From contig CAVSCE010000012.1 of NCBI GenBank assembly GCA_963726375.1, forward strand, positions 1 through 64,000: a stretch of DNA of 64,000 nucleotides, in the 5' to 3' direction. The notes under the pieces were generated by a model. It did not search any database, was not told the DNA's origin, and was given only the letters and a program-made list of their open reading frames with translations. Position numbers and translations under genes: made by a program. This DNA comes from UTCFX2 sp963726375. GTDB taxonomy: Bacteria > Chloroflexota > Anaerolineae > Anaerolineales > UBA4823. Below are positions 42,884 to 51,856 of the stretch, piece after piece (positions within the stretch are counted from its first letter, which is position 1; each line of letters starts with the position of its first letter).

Positions 42884-43690
42884 ATGATCAATTTTATCAA
42901 GAGGCATTCCCTGCTGGTTTACTTCACTTTGACATTTATCATCTCATGGGGTGCGGTCATCATTTTAGCCGGGCCTAACGGCATCCCAGTTGCCGAGGAC
43001 CAGGCTGTAGTACTGGGGACGGCACTGCTGCTCGGTCCAAGCGCAGCGGGCCTCCTGCTGACAGGCATTTGCTTCGGGATGGACGGCTATCGCAAGCTTA
43101 TCTCCCATTTGTTGAAGTGGAGAGTAAGCGCTCGCTGGTACGCCGTCGCGCTGCTTACCGCCCCGCTCTCGACGATTGTTATCCTGCTCGTACTCATGCT
43201 TTTCTCGTCTGAGTTCACCCCCAGCATACTCATTTCAGACGATATGGCCTCGCTGATCTTGATGGGTCTCACTGCTGGCCTTCTCGTCGGGTTCTTTGAA
43301 GAGCTCGGCTGGACGGGTTTCGCAACCCCACAGATGCGGCTCCGGAAAAGCATCCTGGCTACCGGCCTCATCATAGGTCTTCTTTGGGGAGCATGGCATT
43401 TCATCATGTTTTGGGAATCCAACAGTTTCTCAGGAGCATTCCCGTTTGCCATCTTGCTTGTACGACTTTTCTCCTGGCTGCCCGCCTACAGAATACTCAT
43501 GGTTTGGGTCTACGATCATACTGAAAGCCTGCTGGTTGTGATGCTTATGCACGCGAGTCTTGTGGCCACGCTCGCAGTCATCGACCCTGCGCTGACAGGG
43601 GACGGACTCATGGCCTTTATCCTCGCAAGAGCCGCGGTACTGTGGATTTTGGCTGCTGCGGTTAGCTCGGCAGGACGGCGAACTGCCTGA
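42884..43690 (+). CDS. CPBP family intramembrane metalloprotease, first of a tandem pair
   Basis: This is an intact 268-residue, seven- to eight-helix protein with the CPBP (Abi/Rce1-like) motifs: FFEELGWTGFATPQM carrying the glutamate pair, GLLWGAWHFIMF with its histidine, and VVMLMHASL with the last histidine. ATG 42884 follows AAGGA. CPBP members include CAAX-type proteases, bacteriocin-immunity proteins and some protein-sorting proteases. The substrate is not known. It is 31 bases upstream of a clear paralogue. Confidence 0.88.
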   Translation: MINFIKRHSLLVYFTLTFIISWGAVIILAGPNGIPVAEDQAVVLGTALLLGPSAAGLLLTGICFGMDGYRKLISHLLKWRVSARWYAVALLTAPLSTIVILLVLMLFSSEFTPSILISDDMASLILMGLTAGLLVGFFEELGWTGFATPQMRLRKSILATGLIIGLLWGAWHFIMFWESNSFSGAFPFAILLVRLFSWLPAYRILMVWVYDHTESLLVVMLMHASLVATLAVIDPALTGDGLMAFILARAAVLWILAAAVSSAGRRTA

Positions 43691-43721
43691 GAAACATGGA
43701 GTTATAAGAAGGGAGCAATCC

Positions 43722-44585
43722 ATGACAAGCGCGAGGGCTTTTATCACAAACCACGCGGTCCTGACCTACTACTTGCTGACATTCGCGATTTCGTGGGGGG
43801 GCGTTTTGATCCTGGGTTCTCCCTATGGAATGCCGGCCCCCAGCGATCTGGCTGCGAAGATCTGGCCGATCGTATTCCTGCCTTATTTCTTCGGCCCCAG
43901 CGTTTCAGGACTGCTTTTAACCGGCATCCTTTATGGAAGGGCGGGTTTCCGTGAGATTCGGGCACGGCTGCTCAAGCGGCAAGTGAGCCTTCGCTGGTAT
44001 GCGGCGGCGCTCCTGGGCGCCCCGATCCTGATCGCCCTGATCCTTTCAGCGCTCTCCCTGAGCTCCGCAGAATATCTCCCGGGCATCATCACTGCAGAGG
44101 ACAAGGTCGGCCTGGTCCTGGCAGGGCTTGTGGTCGGGCTGATTTTTGGAGGCTTGCTGGAAGAGCTGGGTTGGACCGGTTTCGCAACGCCTGAGCTGAG
44201 GCGGCACCGAAGCGTTCTGAACACCGGGCTGATCGTGGGTTTCCTGTGGGGAATCTGGCACCTGCTTCCGACCTACTGGACTTGCGGAGATCCTTCTGGA
44301 AAATTCGACCCGCTCCTGTTCTTGCCGCCCTTCATCTTTTATCTCGGGGTGCTGCCGGCTTACAGGGTCCTGATGGTATGGGTCTACGAGCGGTGCGAGA
44401 GCCTGCTGGTGGTGATGCTCATGCACATGAGCCTCACGGGCAGTACTCTTTTCATCCTTGCGCCTGCAGCGCAGGGCGTCCCCCTGGCGGTCTATTATCT
44501 GATCCTTTCCGCGGCGATGTGGACCGTCGTCGCGGTCATCGGCCTGGCGGACCGCCAACATTTCCTAAAGGCTGCGAGGGTCTGA
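43722..44585 (+). CDS. CPBP family intramembrane metalloprotease, second of a tandem pair
   Basis: This 287-residue protein is similar to its upstream neighbour throughout: the start LTYYLLTFAISWGGVLILGS, the catalytic LLEELGWTGFATPEL, FLWGIWHLLPTYW, and LLVVMLMHMSLTG. ATG 43722 follows GGGAG. The pair arose by tandem duplication and is probably cotranscribed. The two have diverged clearly, so the duplication is not recent. Confidence 0.88.
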   Translation: MTSARAFITNHAVLTYYLLTFAISWGGVLILGSPYGMPAPSDLAAKIWPIVFLPYFFGPSVSGLLLTGILYGRAGFREIRARLLKRQVSLRWYAAALLGAPILIALILSALSLSSAEYLPGIITAEDKVGLVLAGLVVGLIFGGLLEELGWTGFATPELRRHRSVLNTGLIVGFLWGIWHLLPTYWTCGDPSGKFDPLLFLPPFIFYLGVLPAYRVLMVWVYERCESLLVVMLMHMSLTGSTLFILAPAAQGVPLAVYYLILSAAMWTVVAVIGLADRQHFLKAARV

Positions 44586-44616
44586 CAGGAGAGAGCCGCA
44601 GCCCAGAGGGGGGAGG

Positions 44617-44651
44617 CCCTCACCCCAACCCCTCTCCCGGGGGAGAGGGGC
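44617..44651. repeat. CCCTCACCCC palindromic repeat, copy 8
   Basis: Its right arm, GGGGGAGAGGGG, is the first element of the 58-bp tandem array that follows. Confidence 0.7.
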
Positions 44652-45040
44652 TTGCAGACGCACGAAATCGTTCCAACCAGTCAGCAGGCTCACCTCAGGG
44701 GAGAGGGGCTTGCTGACGCACTCTATCATTCCGTACAGTCGACAGGCCCATCTCAGGGGAGAGGGGCTTGCTGACGCACTAAATCGTTCCAACCAGAGGG
44801 CAGGCCCACCTCAGGGGAGAGGGGCTTGCTGACGCACTAAATCGTTCCAACCAGTCGGCAGGCTCACCTCGAGGGGAGAGGGGCTTGCTGACGCACTAAA
44901 TCGTTCCAACCAGTCAGCAGGCTCACCTCAGGGGAGAGGGGCTTGCTGACGCACTAAATCGTTCCAACCAGTCGGCAGGCCCACCTCAGGGGAGAGGGGC
45001 GGGGTGTGAGGCGCCTGCTGAACGCACTAAATCATTCCAT
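44640..45040. repeat. 58-bp tandem repeat array (minisatellite)
   Basis: Units begin at 44640, 44698, 44756, 44814, 44873, 44931 and 44989. Each reads GGGGAGAGGGGCTTGCTGAC then GCACTAAATCGTTCCAACCA then GTCGGCAGGCCCACCTCA with small changes. There are six full units and a degenerate seventh. The array lies between convergent genes. Confidence 0.92.
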
Positions 45041-45060
45041 CATTCAATATACTTAAAAAT

Positions 45061-46839
45061 TCAATAAACAAAAAGGTCCATGAAAGAATAGAAGCTTGCT
45101 GGAGCTGCTCCAGAAACAACCACCAGGTCATCTGCGACGGCGGCTTCAGGAGCAAGCTTTCCAAGAACCAGCTTCTTCCAGGTGAGCGAGTCGGTGGTGA
45201 TCACAAACTGGGCGCTGCCCGGGGACGGCGGATTCACTTCAAGAATTCCCTTGCGGACTTCCAGGTTGTAGCGAGGGGATGCATTCTTGGCGACGTCCGT
45301 CAGCAAAAGGCCGACCAGCATGCTCGTTTCGATGGACTTGGAAGCGTTAAGGTTGACGGCCATGATACGATGCAGGGTATCCATGGGCATCAATTCCACA
45401 GCATGCTCGTCCATCGAAGCGAACAGCGCTTTAGCGTCATCGAAGGGGAACGGCGGGACGAACTGATCGGTCAGCAGCAGGTAGTCGGACAGAAGCATAT
45501 TGCGCGCTTGAGAATTCATCGTGTCTTCTGCCAGCGCGAGCATGGCAGCCTTCTTGGTCTCGAACGCCGAAGCATTTTCGGGATCGAGGATGAGAGCGTC
45601 GTCAGAGAGCCTTAGCGCCCACTCCAGTTTGCCCGCCGCCAGGGCGTCCGCGGCCTTATCTGCCAGGGCAGGCACTCCGCCGGCCAGCTCGGCCGACATC
45701 TGGGCTTCGCTCAGAGGAGACTGCGGGAACAGGTCCCTGACATGATCGGTGTAATAGCCCCGGTAATAGCGGAAGATGTGGTAGATGTCCCAATCTTTGC
45801 CCCCATAGGTCTCCTGTAAATAGTCATTGTTGGCGAGATGGGGCGGGAGCTGGATCAGGTCCTTGATCTCTCCGGGTGAGTAGTCCTGGTTCATGTATTG
45901 AACGGTCTGGTCGTGCATAAACTGGATCGCGTCGCTGAAGTTGGTGAGGTACTCGCGGACTTCCATTTCTCCGGTGGTGATGGGGTTGGCGCCGTGGAGC
46001 GCGACCAGGTAATCGGCATTCAGGCTTCTGGCGATCTTCAGGGTTTTCATGTAATCCAGCGGATTTCTCTGGCCGCTGCCCCGCATGGTCGTCAAAGCCG
46101 GAAAGGCCCCATAAAGCACGGCGATTTCAATCAGGACCTGCTTACGCGGCAGCCATACCAGGAGGACATCCTGCGTCTCACCGGCTACAGGGATGAGGTC
46201 GATCTCGACGCCGGCGATCATGGTCTTCAATTCGTCCTTTACCGTCCTGGTAGGCAGCATAAAGCCTGAAGGCCCCGGAGTCGTCGGCCCGCCGAGCACA
46301 TAGCCCGTAAACCAGCCTTTTCCATCCTTATATGGGGCATTCATGAACATCATCCCTGACATCTTTATACCGCCGACAACTCTCGACGGAAACACCTGGC
46401 CAAACCACTCGTTATACATGGCGCTCACCAGGCTTTCGTGGCCGATGATCTCCGTTTGCTCATCGGCGAAGACGAAGGCGCCGTTGACATGGCAGTCGTG
46501 ATGGTGGGTGTAGATGACCGCTTTGACGGGTTTCCTGTCGAAGATATTATCCAATTCGTCATTGAAGGCATCCTTGACGATCTGCGAGGCGGGAATGCTC
46601 TCGCCTGGATCGACGACAATCAGGCCGTTGATGCCTTCGATCAGCACCGGGTTGTCTCGATTGTAGCCTCGGGCAACGTAGACTCCGTCGGTGACCTCGA
46701 GCACTGCCGGCGGAAAGAAATCTGTGTATGTTTTCAGCAGTGCAGGATTGACTGGCACGGTTTCAGGGTCGTATACCGTTACCCCGGAGCCGGATGCAAG
46801 AATGCTCATAAGAACGGCCATGCAGATCAGCTTAAACAT
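45061..46839 (-). CDS. exported alkylsulfatase-like metallo-beta-lactamase fold hydrolase
   Basis: This is an intact 592-residue protein with a signal peptide (MFKLICMAVLMSILASGSG); ATG 46839 follows AAGGAGA. It has the SdsA1/BDS1 (type III sulfatase) architecture: an MBL domain (DGVYVARGYNRDNPVLIEG; VIYTHHHDCHVNGAFVF; VAGETQDVLLVWLP; YLVALHGANPITTGE), the alkylsulfatase dimerisation region (LQETYGGKDWDIYHIFRYYR; AELAGGVPALADKAADALAA) and an SCP2-like C-terminal domain (VRKGILEVNPPSPGSAQFVI). The zinc motif is odd: the HxHxDH aspartate is replaced by cysteine, with Asp one position earlier. It would release sulfate from alkyl esters outside the cytoplasm if active. Confidence 0.82.
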   Translation of the reverse strand: MFKLICMAVLMSILASGSGVTVYDPETVPVNPALLKTYTDFFPPAVLEVTDGVYVARGYNRDNPVLIEGINGLIVVDPGESIPASQIVKDAFNDELDNIFDRKPVKAVIYTHHHDCHVNGAFVFADEQTEIIGHESLVSAMYNEWFGQVFPSRVVGGIKMSGMMFMNAPYKDGKGWFTGYVLGGPTTPGPSGFMLPTRTVKDELKTMIAGVEIDLIPVAGETQDVLLVWLPRKQVLIEIAVLYGAFPALTTMRGSGQRNPLDYMKTLKIARSLNADYLVALHGANPITTGEMEVREYLTNFSDAIQFMHDQTVQYMNQDYSPGEIKDLIQLPPHLANNDYLQETYGGKDWDIYHIFRYYRGYYTDHVRDLFPQSPLSEAQMSAELAGGVPALADKAADALAAGKLEWALRLSDDALILDPENASAFETKKAAMLALAEDTMNSQARNMLLSDYLLLTDQFVPPFPFDDAKALFASMDEHAVELMPMDTLHRIMAVNLNASKSIETSMLVGLLLTDVAKNASPRYNLEVRKGILEVNPPSPGSAQFVITTDSLTWKKLVLGKLAPEAAVADDLVVVSGAAPASFYSFMDLFVY

Positions 46840-47179
46840 TTTCTATTCTCCTTTTTTTGGTTTTTTTCCCCTGCAGGACAAACCTGGGATATCGTGCGAT
46901 CCAAATGAACTTCACGCATTTTGAGAGCAGAAAACCGCTGGAAGAAGCAGTTTTTCCAGCGGATTAATCAGCCTGCCGGCAATCCAGCAGGCTTGGAAAT
47001 GCCATAATCCCTTCCTTTCTTCAGTGCATAAACCTGAATTTGGTCTCGTCCCTGGCGATTATGGGTATTATTTTTCGTGTATTCTAAGAGAGTTCGCGCG
47101 TTTTTGGATGGACGACTTATGCTGGCAGCGTCAAGGCAGCAGCTTCTTTAATATTTAATATATCAAACAGACCTGCCTG
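46840..47179. other. 340-bp intergenic region
   Basis: It holds the terminator at 46935 for the gene to its right. The rest, AT-richer, must contain the promoter of the alkylsulfatase-like gene, but no clear boxes are seen. Confidence 0.4.
46931..46962 (-). terminator. intrinsic terminator, minus strand
   Basis: CCGCTGGAA and TTCCAGCGG pair across a 10-base loop, followed on the minus strand by TTTTC. It serves the GH99-like gene about 220 bases upstream. Confidence 0.6.
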
Positions 47180-48904
47180 TCAAGTAAAATCGCCGGGCTG
47201 AAGAAAAGTGATCGGAAAAGCACACGTTGAAATGGGGGGGAAATACCTCCGAACAGCAAAATCCGGGGAGAAATCCGAAGACCGCACAGCAAAGGGCCGC
47301 GACGTCAGGGCGCCCCACAGAGCACCGAGGAAAAGGGGCACCTGGAACAGGTGAGCATTGCGGTCGCCGGGCGCGATCCCATCCCACACAAAGGTCGCGA
47401 CGACGACAGGATTGGCGGCCGGGCAGCTCAAGAGCTCCACTCTTGTGGAACCCAGATGGCCTCGCTCGAGCTCGAACACGAGCGGCTTGCCCATCTCCGT
47501 GCCCGTGACAAGGATGTCAACAATCATCTCCACGGTCTTGCCGGCGTTGGCGCGGGCCAGCGACTGGGTCAGCTGGAAGCGAGCTTCGAACGGCCCGGCA
47601 TAGTCCGCCTCTGGGCTGGCCGACACCACAACGGGTCGAAGCCAGGTTCCCCCATCTACCAGGCCAAATACGGTCCAATCAGAACTGGTCACCATCCGGA
47701 AGCGAACCAAGTGCGATTCGGGCCAGATTTTGGCCACGAACCGGTCGACCCATTGGCGGGTAAGCTCCAGGTATCCGTCGGGCGCCAGCGTGCCATAGTC
47801 GGCGTAGGTTTGCCCACCACCGGTCTTGACCCCTGGTGCCGCGGGCTCAATCTGGGTCCCCTCGTGCCACTCGTTGAACGTGGTGATCGCGACCAGGGCC
47901 GGCTGCACGCCCGCGTCCAGGGCGGCTTGCCAGCGCTCCTGGTAGGCAGCTCCGTCCCGGCGCGGCACATACGAACTCGCATCATACCCAATCCGCACAG
48001 CCGAAAAACCCGGGTTCACACCAGGAACGTACCAGGCTTCCGGGGGGAGGGCGCGTGCCCATGCGTAGGCATCCTTTCCGGCAGGCTCCAGCACTGCATA
48101 GCTGTAGAGTCCATCAAAGTGCCCGCCGTCTACCCACTCGCTGCCTGTCTCGTCGGCGATCACAAGGCCGCCATCCGGCAGGGCGTGGACCGCATCCATG
48201 GCCTCTCGCCAATAGGATGCCTCTACCGCCTCCTTGCTGGAGTCCGGGAAACGCGACGACCACAGGAAGATCAGGCCCTTGGGCCGGTCGTCTGGGCTCC
48301 AGCGGCTGGCGGCAGTTGTGCGGAAGAATGCAGGGCTCTCGCCGTAGCTCGCGTAGAGGTATTTGAGGTCAGACACCAGCGAGGCCGCTGTGCGCCCGGA
48401 GTAGGGCTCGACGTGAAACGCAACCTTGATGCCGTACCGCTCACCCATCTCCAGAAGGAGCGGCACGGCTCTGTCCTCGTTCGAGCGCTGGCCCCACCAT
48501 GAAGTTACGATCACACCCACGCCAGCCTCGCGGAGCCAGGCGAAATGCTGGGCGACTACCGACGGATCGAGGCTGCTGTAGGGTCCCAGCTGCGGGTAGA
48601 AGTCACTTGCGATGTCCAACGGCGGATGAAATCCCCCTTCGGCCCAATGGGTCCAGCTCGGGTCCACCTTCGGGTTCCGGTACCAGGGATAGTAAAAGGA
48701 CGCCACGCGATACGACGGCTCGGGCCCCGCGACAGGAGGCAGGGTCGGCGCAGGCATGGGTGTGGGCGTTGGTGTTGGTGTTGGTGTGGGTGGTGGTGGT
48801 GACGAGGTCGACGCCGGAGTGCCGGTCGCGACTTCCGCAACTACAGCTGGCAACAGCGCAAGCCTGCAGGAGACCAGGGGCACCGTGCTCAAGCACAGCA
48901 GCAC
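47180..48904 (-). CDS. glycoside hydrolase family 99-like lipoprotein
   Basis: The leader ends STVPLVSC, a lipobox. It is followed by a Ser/Pro/Thr linker (PPPPTPTPTPTPTPMP), so the enzyme is displayed on the outer face of the membrane. The catalytic part has the GH99/WsaF-like features YRVASFYYPWYRNPKVDPSW, HFAWLREAGVGVIVTSWWGQ, YGIKVAFHVEPYSGR, and AITTFNEWHEGTQIEPAAPG. Known members are endo-alpha-mannanases and related enzymes. A C-terminal region of about 170 residues is unassigned, and the last 50 residues look unnatural and may follow a frame error. The start at GTG 48904 is uncertain; the frame is open upstream with a basic segment that would improve the signal peptide. Confidence 0.75.
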   Translation of the reverse strand: MLLCLSTVPLVSCRLALLPAVVAEVATGTPASTSSPPPPTPTPTPTPTPMPAPTLPPVAGPEPSYRVASFYYPWYRNPKVDPSWTHWAEGGFHPPLDIASDFYPQLGPYSSLDPSVVAQHFAWLREAGVGVIVTSWWGQRSNEDRAVPLLLEMGERYGIKVAFHVEPYSGRTAASLVSDLKYLYASYGESPAFFRTTAASRWSPDDRPKGLIFLWSSRFPDSSKEAVEASYWREAMDAVHALPDGGLVIADETGSEWVDGGHFDGLYSYAVLEPAGKDAYAWARALPPEAWYVPGVNPGFSAVRIGYDASSYVPRRDGAAYQERWQAALDAGVQPALVAITTFNEWHEGTQIEPAAPGVKTGGGQTYADYGTLAPDGYLELTRQWVDRFVAKIWPESHLVRFRMVTSSDWTVFGLVDGGTWLRPVVVSASPEADYAGPFEARFQLTQSLARANAGKTVEMIVDILVTGTEMGKPLVFELERGHLGSTRVELLSCPAANPVVVATFVWDGIAPGDRNAHLFQVPLFLGALWGALTSRPFAVRSSDFSPDFAVRRYFPPISTCAFPITFLQPGDFT

Positions 48905-49404
48905 GACAAGGATTGACGGCAGCTTAGTCCTTACGCGCTCCTCCGTTCTGCGGCGGTTCGGCCAAAACCTAAGCCCGGGATTAATCCAGGTTACGGCTTT
49001 ACCCCAAACACCCGCATTATACCCCCGAACCCAACGCTGTGTATGTGAGGGGAGGGAGCCATCGGGAGAAGAGCATCGCAGCGCCGAAGGGAGTGTTGGC
49101 TCATATGCCTGTCACTACGAACGCGCTGAACGACAAGGTCGGCCTGGAAATTCAGAGGCAATCCCATCAGCGGGCAGGGTGGAATCCTTCTCATCCGTCC
49201 AGCGGAAAGCAGGCCCTCCCTGCGGAGGGCAGTATGTGCGGCGGGTTGACGATCATCCTGCGGATGACAGGCCCGCCCTACAATGGGCAGGCCCTCCCTG
49301 CGGAGGGCAGGCCCTCCCTTCTGGTTCAATCGTGATAATATTAGCAAGGTAAGGTTTCTGGCAAAATTGTTATTCGATGCAAGCAGGGAGGACGAGAAAC
49401 CGAG
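48905..49404. other. 500-bp intergenic region with hairpin array C
   Basis: No gene is seen between the divergent GH99-like and FGE-like genes. The hairpin array occupies 49211-49325. Confidence 0.5.
49211..49325. repeat. hairpin-repeat array C
   Basis: Order of units: GCCCTCC-CTGC-GGAGGGC; then a nested GGCGGG-TTGACGA-TCATCC-TGC-GGATGA-CAGG-CCCGCC; then GCCCTCC-CTGC-GGAGGGC; then a partial copy. Confidence 0.7.
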
Positions 49405-50302
49405 ATGAAGCTGAAGGTGAGCGCCGCACTGAGCCTTATAACCCTGTCCATCCTCACTATCACAGGCAGGCACTTCGAGCGCTGCAGCCCAGGAATGGGC
49501 GCGGGGGGAGGCAGCGCTGTTTTTTCCGACGGTATTCAGCTTCGTCGAGACCGGCGAGATGGTGGAGGTCCCGGCCGGCGAATTCCAGATGGGCTGCGAC
49601 CCGGATCACAACGACGGCCACCCCTGCGCGATCGAGAAGAATAATTTCGTCGAAGAGCTCCCCATCCACACCATTACCCTTGACGCTTATAGAATCGATC
49701 AATACGAGCTGACCAACGCGCTTTACGCCCGGTGCGTGGAAGCCGGGATCTGCGCGGCGCCATCCTCGGACGCCTCTTACCTGCGCTACCATTACTACAG
49801 CAACCCGGCCTTCGCCGATTATCCAGTGATCCACGTCACGTGGCAGGAGGCTGGAGCGTACTGCGCCTGGGCTGGAAAACGGCTGCCGACCGAAGCCGAG
49901 TGGGAGAAAGCGGGGCGCGGCCCCAGCGCACAGGCGTATCCGTGGGGCGACGCTGCGCCCAACTGCGTGCAAGCTAACTTTTACGTCAGCGGACCGATCA
50001 GCTACTACTGCATGGAAGACACGGAGCGGGTGGGCAGCCATCCGGCCGGCGCGAGCCCGTACGGCGCGCTGGATATGGCCGGCAACGTGTGGGAGTGGGT
50101 CAACGACTGGTACGAAGCGGGATACTACAGCATCTCGCCTTATTCGAACCCGCAGGGTCCGGCGGCAGGCGAGACCAGGCTGGCACGCGGGGGCGGGTTC
50201 CTTAACCCTTCGGCTGAAATCCGCACCTCCGTCCGCTCCACAGCCCTGCCGGGCGATCAAGGGATGCGGGGGTTTCGGTGCGCGGCGGATTCAGGACCTT
50301 GA
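49405..50302 (+). CDS. exported FGE-like (SUMF1/DUF323 domain) protein (frameshifted)
   Basis: ATG 49405 opens a signal peptide (MKLKVSAALSLITLSILTIT). A shift near 49465 leads to the mature start GTSSAAAQEW. The FGE-sulfatase fold follows: VEVPAGEFQMGCDPDHNDGH, YRIDQYELTNALYARCVEAG, VIHVTWQEAGAYCAWAGKRL, PTEAEWEKAGRGPSAQAYPW, DMAGNVWEWVNDWYE, and the end MRGFRCAAD. In true formylglycine-generating enzymes the RGGS segment is followed by two copper-binding cysteines. Here it reads ARGGGFLNPSAEIRTSVRS with no cysteine. The protein is therefore unlikely to mature the sulfatases in this window and more likely is an FGE-like binding or structural module outside the cell. Confidence 0.8.
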
Positions 50303-50371
50303 CGGACAGAGTGGGCTGGCCCTCCGAACGGTGAGGCTAATCGCACAAATCAGCGGGTCCAGGAGAACAAG

Positions 50372-51856
50372 ATGAAGAAAAAAATCGCGGTCGTCCTGAT
50401 CTTTTTTGCCCTGTCAGGCTGTTTTTACCCATCGCCAAAATCAAATCCCAGCGCCGAGCCCATTCAACCCCAAACTACCCCGCCAGCCGGCGGGCTGAAG
50501 AGCGCGTCACAGCGGATTCCGGTGGTGCTGCTGCAAGACGGCGCGCCCGATGATATCGCCGCCGCGATGTACCTGATGCTGGATACGCAAGTGGATCTGA
50601 AGGGTGTCGTGGTCAGCAACGGCGAGGCCCACCCCGGCCGGGCGCTGGCGAAATGGGAGGACTACATCCACGCCTATTTGGGATTGATGGACGTGGAGCT
50701 GGCGGCTGGGTGCGACTGCGCGGTCGACCCCCACCCCAACGCCTTCCCCGATTCGTGGCGGGACGGCGCCGACAACTTCTGGGGGATTTCGCTGCCGGAA
50801 TATGAAGGGCAGTCCAGCGCAAACAGCGGGGCTGACCTGGTCATCCATCTTTCCAAACAGCACCCCGGCGAGCTGGTGGTCGTCGTCACCGGTCCGCAAA
50901 CCGACCTGGCATTGGCGCTGCAAAAAGACCCGTCGATCATCAAGCACATCAAGAAAGTCGTCATGATGGGCGGCGCGGTGGATGTACCCGGTAATATCAA
51001 AGCCGATGACCCAACACAGTCGAATACCAGCGTGGAGTGGAACATCTGGGTGGACCCGACGGCAGCAGCCGAAGTATTTTCGAGCGGTATCCCGCTGGAT
51101 ATCATCCCCATGGATCCTGTACCAGAAGTGGAGCTCAATCGCGACTTTGCCAAAAAGGTTGGGGCGGTGAACCTGCCCGGCGCCAACCTGATGTCGTCCT
51201 TGTGGAACACGCAGTTCGGATGGAACAACTCGGATCAGATCTGGATCTACGACGTGCTGGCGGCCATCGCGGTGGACCACCCCGAAAATTACACCTGGAT
51301 CAGCGCCCCGATAAGCGTTGACACAGCTCTGGGACCCGACCAGGGGAGAACAGTAAAAGGGGAAGGCGTCAGCGATACGATCCGATACGCCCGGCACGCG
51401 GATGAGCGGGCGGTGCTGGACACGCTGTACAACGTCTTTCCACGGCAGCCCGGAACTTCCTCCTCGTCCGCTCCAGCTTATTCGACTGCGCCATCATCAA
51501 CCTCGGCACCCATCATTGCCAACACCGATTTCATAGCCGGGACATGGAGCGGGACCATTTCTAACCCAACCGGCAGCTTTTCGGCACCCATCAGCTTATC
51601 CATTCAAGCCGGCTGCGAGCCCGACAATGTTTGTGGAACTTTCGCTGTGCCGCAGATTCCCTGCGCGGGGGATCTCTATCTCCAGGAGATAAAGGACGAC
51701 GTCTTCCTGTTTCAAGAGCAAAATACAACTGGCTCGGCCAATTGCAAATCAGGTGGATACGAAGAGCTCCAGCTGCAAGCGTATGGAACGCTATCCTATC
51801 ATTACTTGACTGCACCACAGTCAGAAGCGACATCCACGGGTATTCTGAGGAAGTAG
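50372..51856 (+). CDS. lipoprotein nucleoside hydrolase with extra C-terminal domain
   Basis: This is an intact 494-residue protein, with ATG 50372 behind AGGAGA and a lipobox LSGC at the end of the leader. The inosine-uridine-type nucleoside hydrolase fold shows the calcium-binding start LLQDGAPDDIAAAMYL (D-x3-DD), GVVVSNGEAHPGRAL, VVVVTGPQTDLALAL, VVMMGGAVDVPGN, EWNIWVDPTAAAEVF and IYDVLAAIAV. These match the metal and ribose ligands of the family. A Ser/Pro linker near residue 365 leads to an unassigned C-terminal beta domain (FIAGTWSGTISNPTGSFSAP) with three cysteines. It would split extracellular nucleosides into base and ribose. Confidence 0.88.
   Translation: MKKKIAVVLIFFALSGCFYPSPKSNPSAEPIQPQTTPPAGGLKSASQRIPVVLLQDGAPDDIAAAMYLMLDTQVDLKGVVVSNGEAHPGRALAKWEDYIHAYLGLMDVELAAGCDCAVDPHPNAFPDSWRDGADNFWGISLPEYEGQSSANSGADLVIHLSKQHPGELVVVVTGPQTDLALALQKDPSIIKHIKKVVMMGGAVDVPGNIKADDPTQSNTSVEWNIWVDPTAAAEVFSSGIPLDIIPMDPVPEVELNRDFAKKVGAVNLPGANLMSSLWNTQFGWNNSDQIWIYDVLAAIAVDHPENYTWISAPISVDTALGPDQGRTVKGEGVSDTIRYARHADERAVLDTLYNVFPRQPGTSSSSAPAYSTAPSSTSAPIIANTDFIAGTWSGTISNPTGSFSAPISLSIQAGCEPDNVCGTFAVPQIPCAGDLYLQEIKDDVFLFQEQNTTGSANCKSGGYEELQLQAYGTLSYHYLTAPQSEATSTGILRK

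Noticed and set aside
44640..45040. Possible CRISPR array
   Set aside because: The 58-bp units repeat in full with no variable spacers between short repeats, and there are no cas genes. It is a minisatellite.
49405..50302. FGE-like protein as the maturase of the local sulfatases
   Set aside because: It lacks the catalytic cysteine pair and is exported, whereas maturation precedes export.
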